Translations under genes and position numbers: made by a program
DNA from: Ampelocalamus luodianensis
Lineage: Eukaryota > Streptophyta > Magnoliopsida > Poales > Poaceae
Reading direction: 5' to 3'
Assembly: GCA_036346255.1 (NCBI GenBank)
Contig: CM070624.1
Location: 15,346,626-15,410,625, forward strand
DNA length: 64,000 nucleotides
Notes under the pieces: model-generated
The model's input: the letters and a program-made list of their open reading frames with translations, nothing else
Databases searched by the model: none
Told to the model about the DNA's origin: nothing
Shown: one piece after another, positions 1-11,046 of the stretch
How positions within the stretch are numbered: position 1 is the stretch's first letter
Layout of the letters: every line of letters begins with the position of its first letter

Positions 1-62
1 ATTTTTATCCATAATAAGAATTACAGATAAATAATTAAATGAGGATTATTAGATCCTCATCA
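1..62 (-). repeat. Tat-like gypsy LTR, terminal fragment
   Basis: The last 60 bases match the end of the LTR at 541-1318: both have a GGATTATTAGAT stretch and end in CTC(A/G)TCA. A purine-rich tract on the minus strand follows directly at 63-82. The element therefore reads on the minus strand, and this is the start of its 3' LTR. The rest of the LTR lies outside the window. Confidence 0.6.
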
Positions 63-540
63 TCTAGCCCCCCAGCTTCAAGTGAAAATAACTTACTTGG
101 GAAAAAGGGATCGTAGATGATCTTACGATCACAAGGTGGTTGTAGGATAATGGTCGAAGAAAAGACTTTTTGACTGGTATTTCATTTGACTAGAAATAGA
201 CTTAATCAAGGAGTTTGTAAAAAATCTTAACGACGACAAGGTGGTCGTAGAAAATCTTACGACTACAAAGTGGTCGTAGTATGGCAATCGGAAGTAAAAC
301 CTTTCCGACTGGTATTTCATTTGACCAGAAATAGACTTGGTCAAGAAGGTAATTTCGCTTGAGGTGTAAAGACAGACTCGGTTTTCTCGAACAGGCAAAT
401 TAAAGAATCTCAATCGACCCTCACAATTCTGTCCGTTGGAGCGATTCCCGAGGAGGTGGCAACTATTGAGTTTCCACGATCTCTTATCTCAAGCGTGCGA
501 TTATAAAAACTTACAGTGGGTTAGACTTAGGGTTTTTTAC
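63..540 (+). mobile_element. Tat-element internal fragment: PPT and antisense-gene promoter
   Basis: Positions 63-82 read on the minus strand as a polypurine tract (GGGGGGCTAG) flush with the LTR end. The rest is a second copy of the leader seen at 1319-1519 plus 14925-15250: same hairpin motifs, same spacing, and the same TATAAAAAC at 502-510 just before where the antisense gene begins in the other copy. The fragment stops at 540, where a new LTR starts, so its own gene is absent. There is no coding capacity beyond chance ORFs. Confidence 0.55.
502..510 (+). promoter_or_regulatory. Possible TATA box of the antisense gene (orphan copy)
   Basis: TATAAAAAC follows a conserved leader shared with 15219-15228, where the sequence runs into the antisense gene. 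The position suggests a core promoter on the strand opposite to the retroelement. This copy has lost its gene at 540. Confidence 0.35.
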
Positions 541-1318
541 TGTCGGTATTTTAGAACCGATCTTACGTAAAGATTATTTGATTCGGGGGTCTTCACAATT
601 GATCACGCAGAGATAATGACACAAGGATTTTTATACAGGTTCAGGCCTTCTCCGGAGAGAATAACAATCCTACTCCTGTGTGTATTGTATTGAGTATTGT
701 GGTTATAATCAGTGGAAAGACTAAGGCTTGTACTCTTCCTGATTGCGTGTTGCCGATTGTCTCTATCCATTGATCTTCCTCCCATTGTCCCTGATTGCAG
801 CCTTTATATAGTGTGCGAAGAGGTAGTCGTTCCTCCTGGTCAAGAGGCGCATCATTATTTCATATAACGGGCGTATTAATGGTAGTAATCACCGGAGTAG
901 TAACCTCTCCACGTCGCCTGACAGTTACTTGTCAGAGATAATGGCGCGTTATGCACAGACTGCTTAGATCCCCTGATCAATTGGGTCCACCTGTCTGTAC
1001 GCTCTATTGATTACGAGGTGGTCGTAGCTAAGCTGATCGTAGAAGAACTTACGACCAGGGGTAGTCGTAGAAGAACTTACGACTAGGGGTGATCGTAAAG
1101 AACTTACGATCAGGGGTGATCATAGCAAAACTTACGATCATGAGGTAGTCGTAGAAATACTTACGACTATAGGAGTAGTCGTAGAAGGACTTACAACCAC
1201 CTGGTTGGCTTCCCTCTTATGATTATAAGGGGTATACCTAAGAACCGCATGACGGTATATTTACCCATAACTAGAATTATAGATAAATAATAAAATAAGG
1301 ATTATTAGATTCTCGTCA
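541..1318 (-). repeat. Tat-like gypsy LTR (778 bp)
   Basis: The repeat starts TGTCGG and ends CTCGTCA (TG...CA). A minus-strand polypurine tract follows at 1319-1338, as at 63-82. It is related in plan to the solo LTR at 42135-42838. It contains an array of short hairpins at about 1013-1205. The left neighbour is internal sequence of another copy rather than a primer-binding site, so this is the 3' LTR of a second element abutting the first. Confidence 0.6.
1013..1205. repeat. Hairpin array GTCGTA...TACGAC
   Basis: Six units of about 30 bp each carry a left arm (GTCGTA, GATCGTA or AGTCGTA), a 7-8 base loop such as GAAGAACT, and a matching right arm. Several arm changes are matched on the other side: AGTCGTA pairs with TACGACT, and TGATCGTA with TACGATCA. 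The last unit is decayed. Confidence 0.6.
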
Positions 1319-2570
1319 ACTAGCCCCCCAGCTTCAAGTGAAAGTAACTTACTTGGGAAATGAGTCGTAGATCATCTTACGACCATGAGGTGGTCGTAAA
1401 ATGACGGTCGAAGGAAAAACTTTTTGATGTATATTTCATTTGACCAGAAATATACTTAGTCAAGAAAATTGTTGGAAATCTTACGACTATAAGGTAGTCA
1501 TAGAAAATCTTACGACTACTGAAAGATCGCGGAAAGGCTACGATAGCATAAACAAAAATTTACCACGCAACCAAGGAACCTCCGCTAGTAATAGATCACG
1601 AGATTACTACTAGACACGCCGACTCGTAGCGGAAGTAGAGTCGATGTAGCGAGTTCAAGCAGTCGTAGTCGTACTTGCCGCGCGTCTTCTCCTCCTACTC
1701 CGATGAACGTCGCGAGTCGCGGATCGTCCTAGTGTTGATGCTTCGCAACAACACCTCCAAGGTATCCACACGTATGGGGCAAGGACACCACGCGTAGGAG
1801 TGCTAGCACCGGCGGCGTGGTTGAGGAGAGCGTGGCTATTAGGGTTTCGGGATTTCTTCTAGAAAGATTGATCCATCGTGCCCCATGCCATCGCCCCTCT
1901 ATATATAGGCATCCATAGTGGGTCCTCAACCTGAGGCCCATTAGGAACTCGCGGCCTATAAGAATTCGGATCACTATCCAAATCAAATCCTAGCCCTTTA
2001 AGTGTGTGACTCTATAGGTTCGTGTGTAATCGGTTGTGACTCGGAAACTCTTTCCCGATCACGAGTCGTCGCCGGTACTTTAGCGACATAACGATTCCCG
2101 AACACACACAGAATATATCGGATGAACCTTAATGCAATATGATCTACGACCAGGTACTTATCACTTACGACCAGCTCGTACTTAGTCACGACCAGTCCAT
2201 AATTAGTTACAGCTAGTTTGTAACTCCTTATGACCAGTTAGTACCTAACTATGACCAGTTTGCAACTCCTTACGACCAGTTGGTGATTATGTTCGACTAG
2301 TCTACGACTAGGTCGCATCTCCATACGACTTCGACCAGTCTACGACTTTGGCCAGTCTACGACTTCACGAACAGAACGACCTGATTGTGTATTCTCCCTT
2401 TGCCTCACGACATCTGGTTGAACTCCAGGTGAGATAAAATGTCATCCATGGACTGTTCAAAACTTTCTCGATCAAGTGTCGAATAACTTCATGTGGTCGA
2501 CACTTCGACCACTAGTGGCATGGCCATGCACTTTCTTTATTTGACCACTACGAGGGGCCTAGAGACATCT

Positions 2571-5500
2571 TGTCGGGACCCCGGGTATGCAACCCCAGGA
2601 CCCCCTGTGCATTCTGAACTAGTCCCAGATCAGTAGCTAGCTCGCACAGTTACAACATCGGTGTAATCACAACCATACAACAATAAGACGATGAAGCGGA
2701 CAAATTAATATTAATAGTAGCAAAAGGACCTTATGGTCAAGTCTTACAGAGTGCGCCACAAAGGTCTTAGCAGCAAAAGACAACTCGCAGCGGAAACATA
2801 ATATCTAGTGGAGGCCATCCGACATGCCCACAGGCAATCGAGTGGAGGACGCGACCTAGTTCGCAAAGTCTTCAGGATACTCCTCTTCATAAAACTCTGA
2901 ATTCCCCGGTTCTTCTGTGGGGATTAAACACACAGGGTGCAAGCCATGAGTACTTTGAATGTACTTAGCAAGTCATAGGGAACATTATGCAATTATTATT
3001 AATGCTAGGCTTGACAAGGATAGCTTTATGTTTACCTTTGCAGAAAACAACATTTTAACAGTAAATACAATAAGTAGATTAAAAGCACAATTTAAAGATT
3101 AGTACATAAGTAATTCAGTTCTTTGAATCAACTAGAGATCAACCCAACCTTTCCATCCAAACCATCAATTCCACCCTTACAAGAAAACATCTACCTTGCG
3201 TGAAATCTCCGGCATGTCCATAATCGGGACACAAACTATTCGAATAGTTTTTATACACTCTGCAGAGGTTGTACAACTTTACCCACAAGACACGACTTCT
3301 CTAGTTTGTTTGGCATCCGTCGATACCACCGCTCACTACCTTAGGTAAGCAGTCTAGAGCACGTGGTAAGGCCTTTACAAAGTTCTGCTTTGACTCGGCT
3401 TTGCTCGCTAAGGATTCGCTTCTAACGGGTCTATCTCCCGCCAGATTCATGCCCCCTCTTGCGCCGTTCTCAACCAAAACAGAACCGATCCAAAGTATTG
3501 CTAATTAGTTGGCCAGGTCCACCCCATCCTGGACATGTGGTTGCACGGTAAGACCCAGATCAGTGGTTCAAGGTTAAGTCCTTAGTTGACTGCTCAGGCG
3601 AGACTAATCCATGTCCCAATGTGCGTTACGACACCCACACTTACCACCATCCACTCGCCCGAGCATAAAACATTTTCGGTTAAACCTGGCCAAAGGACCA
3701 CCCTAGTCTTGACACCACATCTTTTAAAGCAGTGGCCGCGCCACGATTCCATAATTCACTTAGTCAAGTTTATTCATAAGAGCATGCGATCATGAGTCCC
3801 AACGCACAACTATAGCAAGGCTAAGCATAATACGATACCCGAGTTGGTAATCTATCAGTGTCCAACTAATCTAAACCCTCCTAAGGTGTCCAAGGGTTCA
3901 TGTCATTCAAGGATACATGTCATTTGCAATTTATCAAGGAGGTATACATCAATTAGGCATTTATCTATTCCCGAAACAATTTAATATAAAACTAGCAATG
4001 CATGTTTATATTAAACAATATAGTTTTGTAAAATGGGTTCAACATAATCAAAGGTCTATGACTTGCCTTCGTTGAAGAGTTGAAGTGCTTCGGTCGTCGG
4101 GTCCACGAAATCTTCCGAAAAGCTGGTTTCTACACGTGCGGGAAGAGCAAAATAAAATAAAACAACTCCAAATAAATTCCAAATAAATACCAAACTAGCA
4201 CTAACAGCAAGAGGGGGATTTTAGATGAATTTATAAATTTTAATCACTCGAATCGGAGTTTGAACGAAGAAGTTATGGCCTTCCGAAGTTTGGAAAACAC
4301 ATAAAATGAAGAAAATTGGATTTTCCTCAATTTCTGATTTATTTTTCCAAAGGAAATTCGGATTAATCGTCACCGACGTCGTGGAGGAAATTCGGCGAAA
4401 TAAAAAAATAAAAGAAAAAGAAACTGACATATGGGGTCCACTGTCAGTGGGATGGCGCACATGGACTAGGTCCACCGAGCTCTGGAAGAAAAAAAACGGA
4501 GGGAGGGGGAGTGCCACATGGGCTTCCACGTGGACAGCCACGTAGGCCCGAGGGGTGGCGTGGCTGTGACGTGGCGCCGAGGTGGAGGCGAGGTGGCGGC
4601 CACGTCGGCGAAGGCGGCGCCCACGGCCCGAAGGTCGCCGGCGTTTGGCTGGGCGGCGGCCGACGGCGAGGGGACCAGAGGGAAGAGGGGAGCGAGGCGA
4701 AACGGATGCTCACCGGCCCGAGGACGCGGCGTCACCGGAAAGTCGGCGGCGAGGCAGAAAAGCGGCGACGAGGAGAGGGCTTCGACGGCGACGGTGCTCC
4801 GGTGGGCTCTAGAGAGCGGGAAGGCGCGCACGGGAGAGGCGACGGTCGTGCGATGCCGATGGTGAGGACCCGGCGGCGGAGGAGCTCTGGTGGCGACGCA
4901 AACGGCGGGGAGACGAAGCTCGGCCGGCGGCGGTTCTTCGTGAAATCCGGCGAAATCAAGGTGAGAGGGAAAGAGTGGGTTGGGGAAGGAGAAAGAGGAG
5001 GTCGAGGTGCTCCCGGTGCTCTCATTTATAGGGCTCGGGGGGCCCCGGAGGAGGAGGGCGGCGGGGGCTTGCTTCGGCCGGTAATGGCGGCGGCGGAAAA
5101 ATGGGGAAAAAGGGGATGAGACGGGACGAGGCGGGCGGCAATGAGTGCGGTGGCGCACGCCGCACTCGATGCGCGCCAGAAAAGTGACGGGGAGGGACGG
5201 AGGCGCCGGCGCCAAATGCGCGCACGCGCGCACGGCTGCGCAAGGGAGAAGGGGTTCGGAGGAAGACGACGCCGCGGGGACGACGAGCGAGGGCCGTCCG
5301 ATCCAGATCGGACGGTCGGGGGTGGAGGGAGGCGTGGCGGAGGCGAGCGGTCCGATTTCGATCGACGGTCGCAGAGGGGAGGGGTGCGTCGCGCGCGCGA
5401 GGAACGGGCCGGGAAGTGGGCCGCGCGGAAGAAAAGGAAGCGGGCTGAAGTGAGATTCGTCCCAAAGCCGAAAAGGAATTTTCAAGGATTTCTGAATAAA

Positions 5501-5897
5501 GAAATCCCGAAAAGCAAAAGGCTTTTTAGAAAATAGTTAATAATGTCTAAAAATTCTAGGAAAATTCACAGAAGATCCTTGAATTATTTAGAACTTAATA
5601 AAAATACTTTTAGCTATACTTTAGTTTTTTAATTTTGCAAACAAAATAGATTTTGGCTTCAAACAAAAAGGGAAAACCAAATTAAAATCCGGAAAATGCA
5701 ATAAAAGCTCAAAATCCAAGTAAAACCCTGGAAACTCCAATAAACTAACTTTTTAATTTAATTGAAGTTGGATTATTTCCATTTAAAAGGTTTTTGATTT
5801 TTCTAAATTTCAATTTTAAGCTTTTTGCAACTTAAACCAAATGGTTATTTTTAAAACTCTTTGAAAATTCAAAAACTCGCAAATTAGGGATGTTACA
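2571..5897 (-). repeat. 3' LTR of the Tekay element
   Basis: This LTR is 3327 bp and collinear with 11047-14375 except for a few patches (4366-4402 and 4600-4670). It is GC-rich and CpG-rich at about 4440-5460 and AT-rich at both ends. On the minus strand it begins TGTAACATCCC at 5897 and ends GGTCCCGACA at 2571. The long proline/arginine-rich ORFs that overlap here are composition artefacts. They fall in the leader region downstream of the LTR TATA box. Confidence 0.9.
5023..5030 (-). promoter_or_regulatory. TATA box in the Tekay 3' LTR
   Basis: On the minus strand the sequence reads CCCTATAAATGAG, followed by a C-rich leader and a possible splice donor (GCCGGTGAGC) some 300 bases on. The copy in the 5' LTR at 13506-13513 is the one that would drive the element. 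Confidence 0.5.
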
Positions 5898-5913
5898 AAC
5901 CTACACCCCTTAA
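5898..5913 (-). other. Polypurine tract of the Tekay element
   Basis: The minus strand reads TTAAGGGGTGTAGGTT immediately before the TGTAACATCC start of the 3' LTR. This is the expected primer site for plus-strand DNA synthesis. The related element at 29428-41339 has TTAAGGGGAGGTT at the same place. Confidence 0.75.
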
Positions 5914-8900
5914 AGGGAATCTCGACCCCGAGATTCAGGCTGACTAGAGAATAGGTGCGGGAACTCGGCCTTCAGGTCCTCTTCACGCTCCCAGGTGGCT
6001 TCTTCTTCGGTGTGGTTGCTCCACTGAACTTTGCAGAAACGAAGGATCTTGCTTCTTGCTACACGCTCGGACACTTCGAGAATCTTGATGGGTTGCTCCT
6101 TGTAGGTGAGATCTTCTTGCAGGACAACTGCTTCTAGAGGCATCTGCTCTTCTGGCACACGCAGACACTTCTTTAGCTGAGACACATGGAAGACGCTATG
6201 CACATCTGACAGCTGAGGCGGAAGCTCCAATTGGTAAGCAACTTCTCCTCTTCTGGCTAGGATTGGAAAAGGTCCAATGTACCTTGGTGCAAGCTTCCCG
6301 CTTACTCTGAAACGACGCATTCCTTTGAGAGGTGAAACCTTCAGGTACACATGATCTCCAGGGGCGAACGCTAAATCTCGGCGACGGTTATCGGCATAGC
6401 TCTTTTGCCTAGTCAGAGCTGTTCTCAGCTTCTCTCTGATTGCCCGAACTTGATCTTCGGCCTCCTTTAGGATGTCAGGTCCAAGTACTTGTCCATCCCC
6501 TGTTTCGGTCCAATACAAGGGCGTTCGGCACTTTCTTCCGTAAAGGGCTTCAAATGGAGACATCTGCAGGCTTGATTGATGATGTTGTTGTATGAGAACT
6601 CCGTGTAGGGCAGCATTTGATCCCAACTGACCTGGTTCTCTAGAGCGCAGGCTCTCAACATATCTTCTAGGATTTGATTTACTCTTTCTGTCTGTCCGTC
6701 TGTCTGGGGGTGGTAGGCAGTACTAAAATTCAAATTAGTGCCCAACACGTTGTGTAGCTTCTGCCAAAATCTTGAGGTGAATTGAGATCCTCGATCTGAC
6801 ACGATCTTCTTTGGTACTCCGTGCTGACATACTATTTTTGCCATATACAGTTCTGCAAGTCTGTCTCCTGAGTAGGTAGTCTTGACTGGGATAAAGTGAG
6901 CAACCTTTGTCAGGCGATCTACAATTACCCAAATGGAATCATATCCAGCCCTTGTTCTTGGCAGACCGGTGATAATGTCCATGCCAATTTCTTCCCATTT
7001 CCATTCAGGGATCTGCAAGGGTTGCAGGAGTCCAGCAGACCTCTGGTGCTCAGCTTTAACTCGCTGGCAAACATCACATTGTGCTATGTATTCAGCAATT
7101 TCTCGCTTCATACTGGGCCACCAATACATTTCCTTAAGATCTTGATACATTTTTGTACTTCCGGGGTGAATGAAAAACAAAGTTTCATGAGCTTCCTTCA
7201 GTATCAACTGCTTGAGCTCTTTTTGGTCCGGTACACAGATACGCTTATCGAACCAAATAGTTCCTTTTTCATCTTCTGAAAATCTTAGAGATTTACCCTT
7301 CCTCATATTACTCTTGATCTCTTTGATATCTGTATCTTCGATCTGGGCCTCCCTGATCTGACTCTGTAGAGTTGGTTGCACTTCCAATGTAGCCAAATAG
7401 CCTTCTTCAGCCAATTCAAGCTTGAGCTTCTGAAATTCTTCATGTAATGCTGGCTGACTTTCCTTGATCATCAGGGTATTGCAATAGACCTTTCTACTTA
7501 AAGCATCTGCTACAACATTAGCTTTGCCGGGGTGGTAATGTATTCCAATGTTGTAATCCTTGATTAGCTCTAACCATCTTCTTTGCCTCATGTTGAGATC
7601 AGCTTGAGTGAAAATGTACTTTAAGCTCTTATGATCAGTGTAGACTTCACAGCGATTACCAATGAGGTAATGACACCATATCTTCAAAGCATGCACCACT
7701 GCGGCCAATTCCAGGTCATGTGTGGGGTAATTTACTTCATGAGGCCTCAACTGACGTGAAGCATATGCTACCACTTTTCTCTCTTGCATCAGGACACAAC
7801 CGAGACCTTGTCGCGATGCATCACAGTAGATCTCAAAATCCCTTCGGACATCTGGTAAGGTCAAAACTGGAGCGGTGGTCAAGCGTTTCTTCAATTCCTG
7901 AAGACTTTGCTCACATTCAGACGTCCAGAAAAATTTCTTTTCCTTCTTCAACAACTGAGTGAGAGGCCTTGCTATCTTGGAGAAATCTTCTATAAACCGG
8001 CGGTAATATCCTGCCATACTAAGAAAACTTCTGATCTGAGGTACTGACTTAGGTGACTCCCAATTGAGCACATCCCTGACTTTACTGGGGTTGACGGCGA
8101 CTCCTTTTGCAGACATGACGTGTCCTAGAAAAGTGACTTCCTTCATCCAAAACTCACACTTGCTGAATTTGGCATAGAGTTGCTGATCTCTAAGCCTAGT
8201 CAGAACCAAGCGAAGGTGCTCTTCATGCTCTCCTTTACTCTTGGAATATACTAGAATGTCGTCAATGAAGACAATGACAAACTTATCCAAATACTCCATG
8301 AATACTTTATTCATCAAGTTCATAAAGTAGGCATGGGCATTGGTTAGTCCAAAAGACATGACCGTGAACTCATACAGTCCATAACGGGTTGAGAAAGCTG
8401 TCTTGGGTATATCCTCTTGACGGATCTTAAACTGATGGTATCCTGACCTCAAATCTATCTTAGAGAACACTCCGGCTCCTTTCAATTGATCAAACAGATC
8501 GTCGATCCTAGGCAGAGGGTACTTGTTCTTGATGGTGACTTCATTGAGTGCTCGGTAATCCACACACATCCGTTGGGTCCCATCTTTCTTTGCAACAAAA
8601 ATAGCTGGGGCTCCCCAAGGTGAGGAACTGGGTCGAACAAATCCTTTTTCTTGCATCTCTTCGATTTTCTTCTTCAGCTCGACCAATTCATCAACAGGCA
8701 AACGGTAGGGTCTCTTGGAAATTGGTGCGGTTCCTGGAACTAGGTTGATGACAAACTCTGGGTCTCTGTCTGGTGGCATCCCAGGTAGTTCATCAGGAAA
8801 GACATCTGGAAATTCTTTGACTACCGGTACATCTTCCAAGGATAGGGTCTTGACGCTGCAGACTAAAGCTCCATCATGCTTCGTCATGGGGGCTTCAAAT

Positions 8901-8998
8901 GTTACTTTGATTCCATCGGGACTGATTAAGGTGATGCTTCTACCACCGCAGTCCAAAACTGCTTGGTGTTCAATGAGCCAGTCCATACCCAAAATCAC
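5910..8998 (-). pseudogene. pol: Tekay pol: protease end, RT, RNase H, integrase, chromodomain
   Basis: This is the polyprotein of a Ty3/gypsy chromovirus, which copies element RNA and inserts the DNA. One 843-codon frame runs from 8998 to 6467. It starts near the protease end (ILGMDWL) and continues to RT with its FIDD catalytic box at residues 244-247 and RNase H with YCDAS at 391-395. The integrase has an HHCC finger (H604, H611, C641, C644) and the DD35E triad D674, D735, E771. A frameshift near 6600 then moves translation to a 238-codon frame ending at 5910. That frame carries the integrase C-terminus and a chromodomain-like end (VQWSN, EEATWERE), which in this group targets heterochromatin. 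The catalytic residues are intact, so decay is mild. The frameshift and the broken gag mean the copy is unlikely to be autonomous. Confidence 0.88.
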
Positions 8999-10523
8999 AT
9001 CTAGGGATTTGGTGTCAATGATTATCGTTTGGCTAGAATTTTACCCCTCTATGATCATCTTAACTTGTGGGCAACCCCGTTCGCGCTTAACTCCAACCGG
9101 GATTGAACCAACAAGGCGCTCTTAAGGTTTGAAACCTTCAACCGATGCTTTGCAAAGAAAAATCCATGAAACAAACGAATGCGAAGCTCGAGTCAAACAA
9201 AATCAGTAGCAGTGCATCGAATTTACTAGAACTTACCCAAAGACGACGTCCGGGCGTGCGGGCTTCCTCCATCGTGATGTGGTTCACACGGCCCTTCCAT
9301 AAGACGAGGGTCTTAGCCGGTGCACCGAGTCCGATTTGCTCCACGTCCGGCTCCGCATAGGGTTACGGTTGGAGTAGCTCCCAGGTTGAATCTGACGGGC
9401 GAAGGACCTTGCCTCTATGGGCAACATCGCGTAGTGCCCCAATTGTCGGCGCTTGAAGCGGTGTAACTCTGCGGTAGGATTGGGGTTTCTTGGAGGCGGA
9501 TTGTTGATGTTGTTGTTGGAGCTTCGAAATCCTGGCGCAATCGGGCGGGGTGCTGTTGCTGGGGTCTTGAATGTGACAGGAGGAGCAAAACGGGCGGGAT
9601 GTTGCACATTTGCCCTGGCTCTTTGTGAATGGCCTTGAGGAGCGCCATGCTGCATCATCGTGGGATGTTGCACATTTGCCCTGGCTCTTTGTGAATGGCC
9701 TTGAGGAGCGCCATGCTGCATCATCTTTCTCTTATGAGACTCTGCCAGCTCACGGCGAGACTCTTCTATGAGCATAGCCTTGTTCACCAGATGCTGAAAA
9801 TCTGCGTAGTCATTGCCAATGACTTGAACCTTCAAGCTAGGGTTGAGTCCACGCTTGAATCGCTTCTGACGTGCATCATCCGTGGCAACATCCTCTTGTG
9901 CGTAACGCGAGAGTTGAGTGAACTTATTGAGGTATTCACTCACGGGCATGTTTCCTTGCTTTAGCTCGCGAAACTCATTCTTCTTCATTTTCACCTTTCC
10001 ATCGGGGATGTGGGAGTGGCAGAAAGCTTCAGAAAACTCAGCCCAACCGATGTTCTGGTGGTTCTCATGGCGCACGAGGTTCTCCCACCATTCGGCGGTA
10101 CCTTCAAGTTGGTGTGCAAGATACGTGACTTTCTCACGATCATCACACCGGTAATAGCAAGCTTCTTTTCGCTGAGCGCAGCCACCATCTCAGGTCCAAC
10201 GGCTCGGAGGAGCTAGAGAATGTAGGTGGATGAGTCCTCATGAATTCTGCCAGCCTTGATTGGGGGAAAGCTGGTGGTGGTGGGGGTGTCGCGGCAGTTG
10301 CTTGACTGTTCTGGCTCATTAATGCGAGAAGGGCAGTAGCGGTTTGGCTCTGCTGAGTCATCATCTGGTTCATATTCTGCATCATTGAGCTCATCAGTTG
10401 TGTCTGGGCTGCCATGAACTGACCCAAACCTTGATCTACCATGGCTGCTGGAGGAGGTGGTGGTGGCGGGGTATTGAGATCCACAGGGTCAACTTGGCTT
10501 GCCGAGTTGCGAGTCTGAACCAT
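8999..10523 (-). pseudogene. gag: Tekay gag and protease, frameshifted
   Basis: The likely start is MVQTRNSASQ at 10523. Similar MVQTR starts are typical of this group and one opens the gag at 33786. A low-complexity Met/Gln and Pro-rich N-terminus is followed by a frameshift near 10190 and another near 10080. A 263-codon frame (10075-9284) then holds the gag core (EFRELKQGNM, VSEYLNKFTQLSRYA). The zinc-knuckle region keeps LGHYA but has lost its first cysteines. The protease site reads LFDSS where LFDSGAS is expected, through a small deletion near 9180. A 22-residue tandem duplication lies at 9596-9727. Between gag and the primer-binding site, 10524-11026 is an untranslated leader. Confidence 0.8.
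9596..9727. repeat. 66 bp tandem duplication inside gag
   Basis: Two adjacent, nearly identical 66 bp copies (starting 9596 and 9662) keep the frame. Each encodes 22 residues beginning MMQHGAPQGH on the minus strand. A slippage or unequal-exchange origin is likely. Confidence 0.85.
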
Positions 10524-11026
10524 CTGCACAAACTTCCCAAGTTTAATAGACGAGAGGAAGAAAGCACGATAGATAAGAGGGAAAAGCACAAAGACGAGAA
10601 AGAACAGGAGGGAAAATACGGAACAACCTAATTGGGGATGTTCGGTTAAACCCGAAGAACAGATAGCCGGAAAGCTACCAAGAACAACAAAACTCGAGCC
10701 TAACGGCCCTACTACTCGAACTAAACGGTACTACAGCTAGGAGGGTAACCTTACTAAAACACTTCTAATCTATTTATTTGGAATGGTCGACCAAAAATAA
10801 GGCTCGATCCTAGAGATTACAAGGGTGAGAAAAATCAATTTAAATTTACAAATCTAGTCTCTGAATAGATAAGATGTAAGAAACTAAGAAGGAGATGAGA
10901 AAAGAACAGAATTAGGTAAGAGAAGAATAACTACTCAGGTTAGCTGGTTGGTTTGATTTAGAAACTAAAATTTCGAAACTTTGACTAATGCGACCTTGCT
11001 AACTATGGTTACGCCCTACAGTACAC

Positions 11027-11041
11027 CTGGCTCTGATACCA
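11027..11041 (-). other. Primer-binding site, tRNA-iMet
   Basis: The minus strand reads TGGTATCAGAGCCAG five bases inside the 5' LTR end at 11047. TGGTATCAGAGC is the complement of the 3' end of initiator Met-tRNA, the usual primer for this group. Confidence 0.85.
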
Positions 11042-11046
11042 TCCTT

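Noticed and set aside
4466..5485. Long Pro/Ser/Arg-rich ORFs (up to 339 codons) on both strands
   Set aside because: They lie wholly inside a GC-rich LTR leader, overlap in several frames, and recur only because the LTR is repeated at 12948-13964. No domain is visible.
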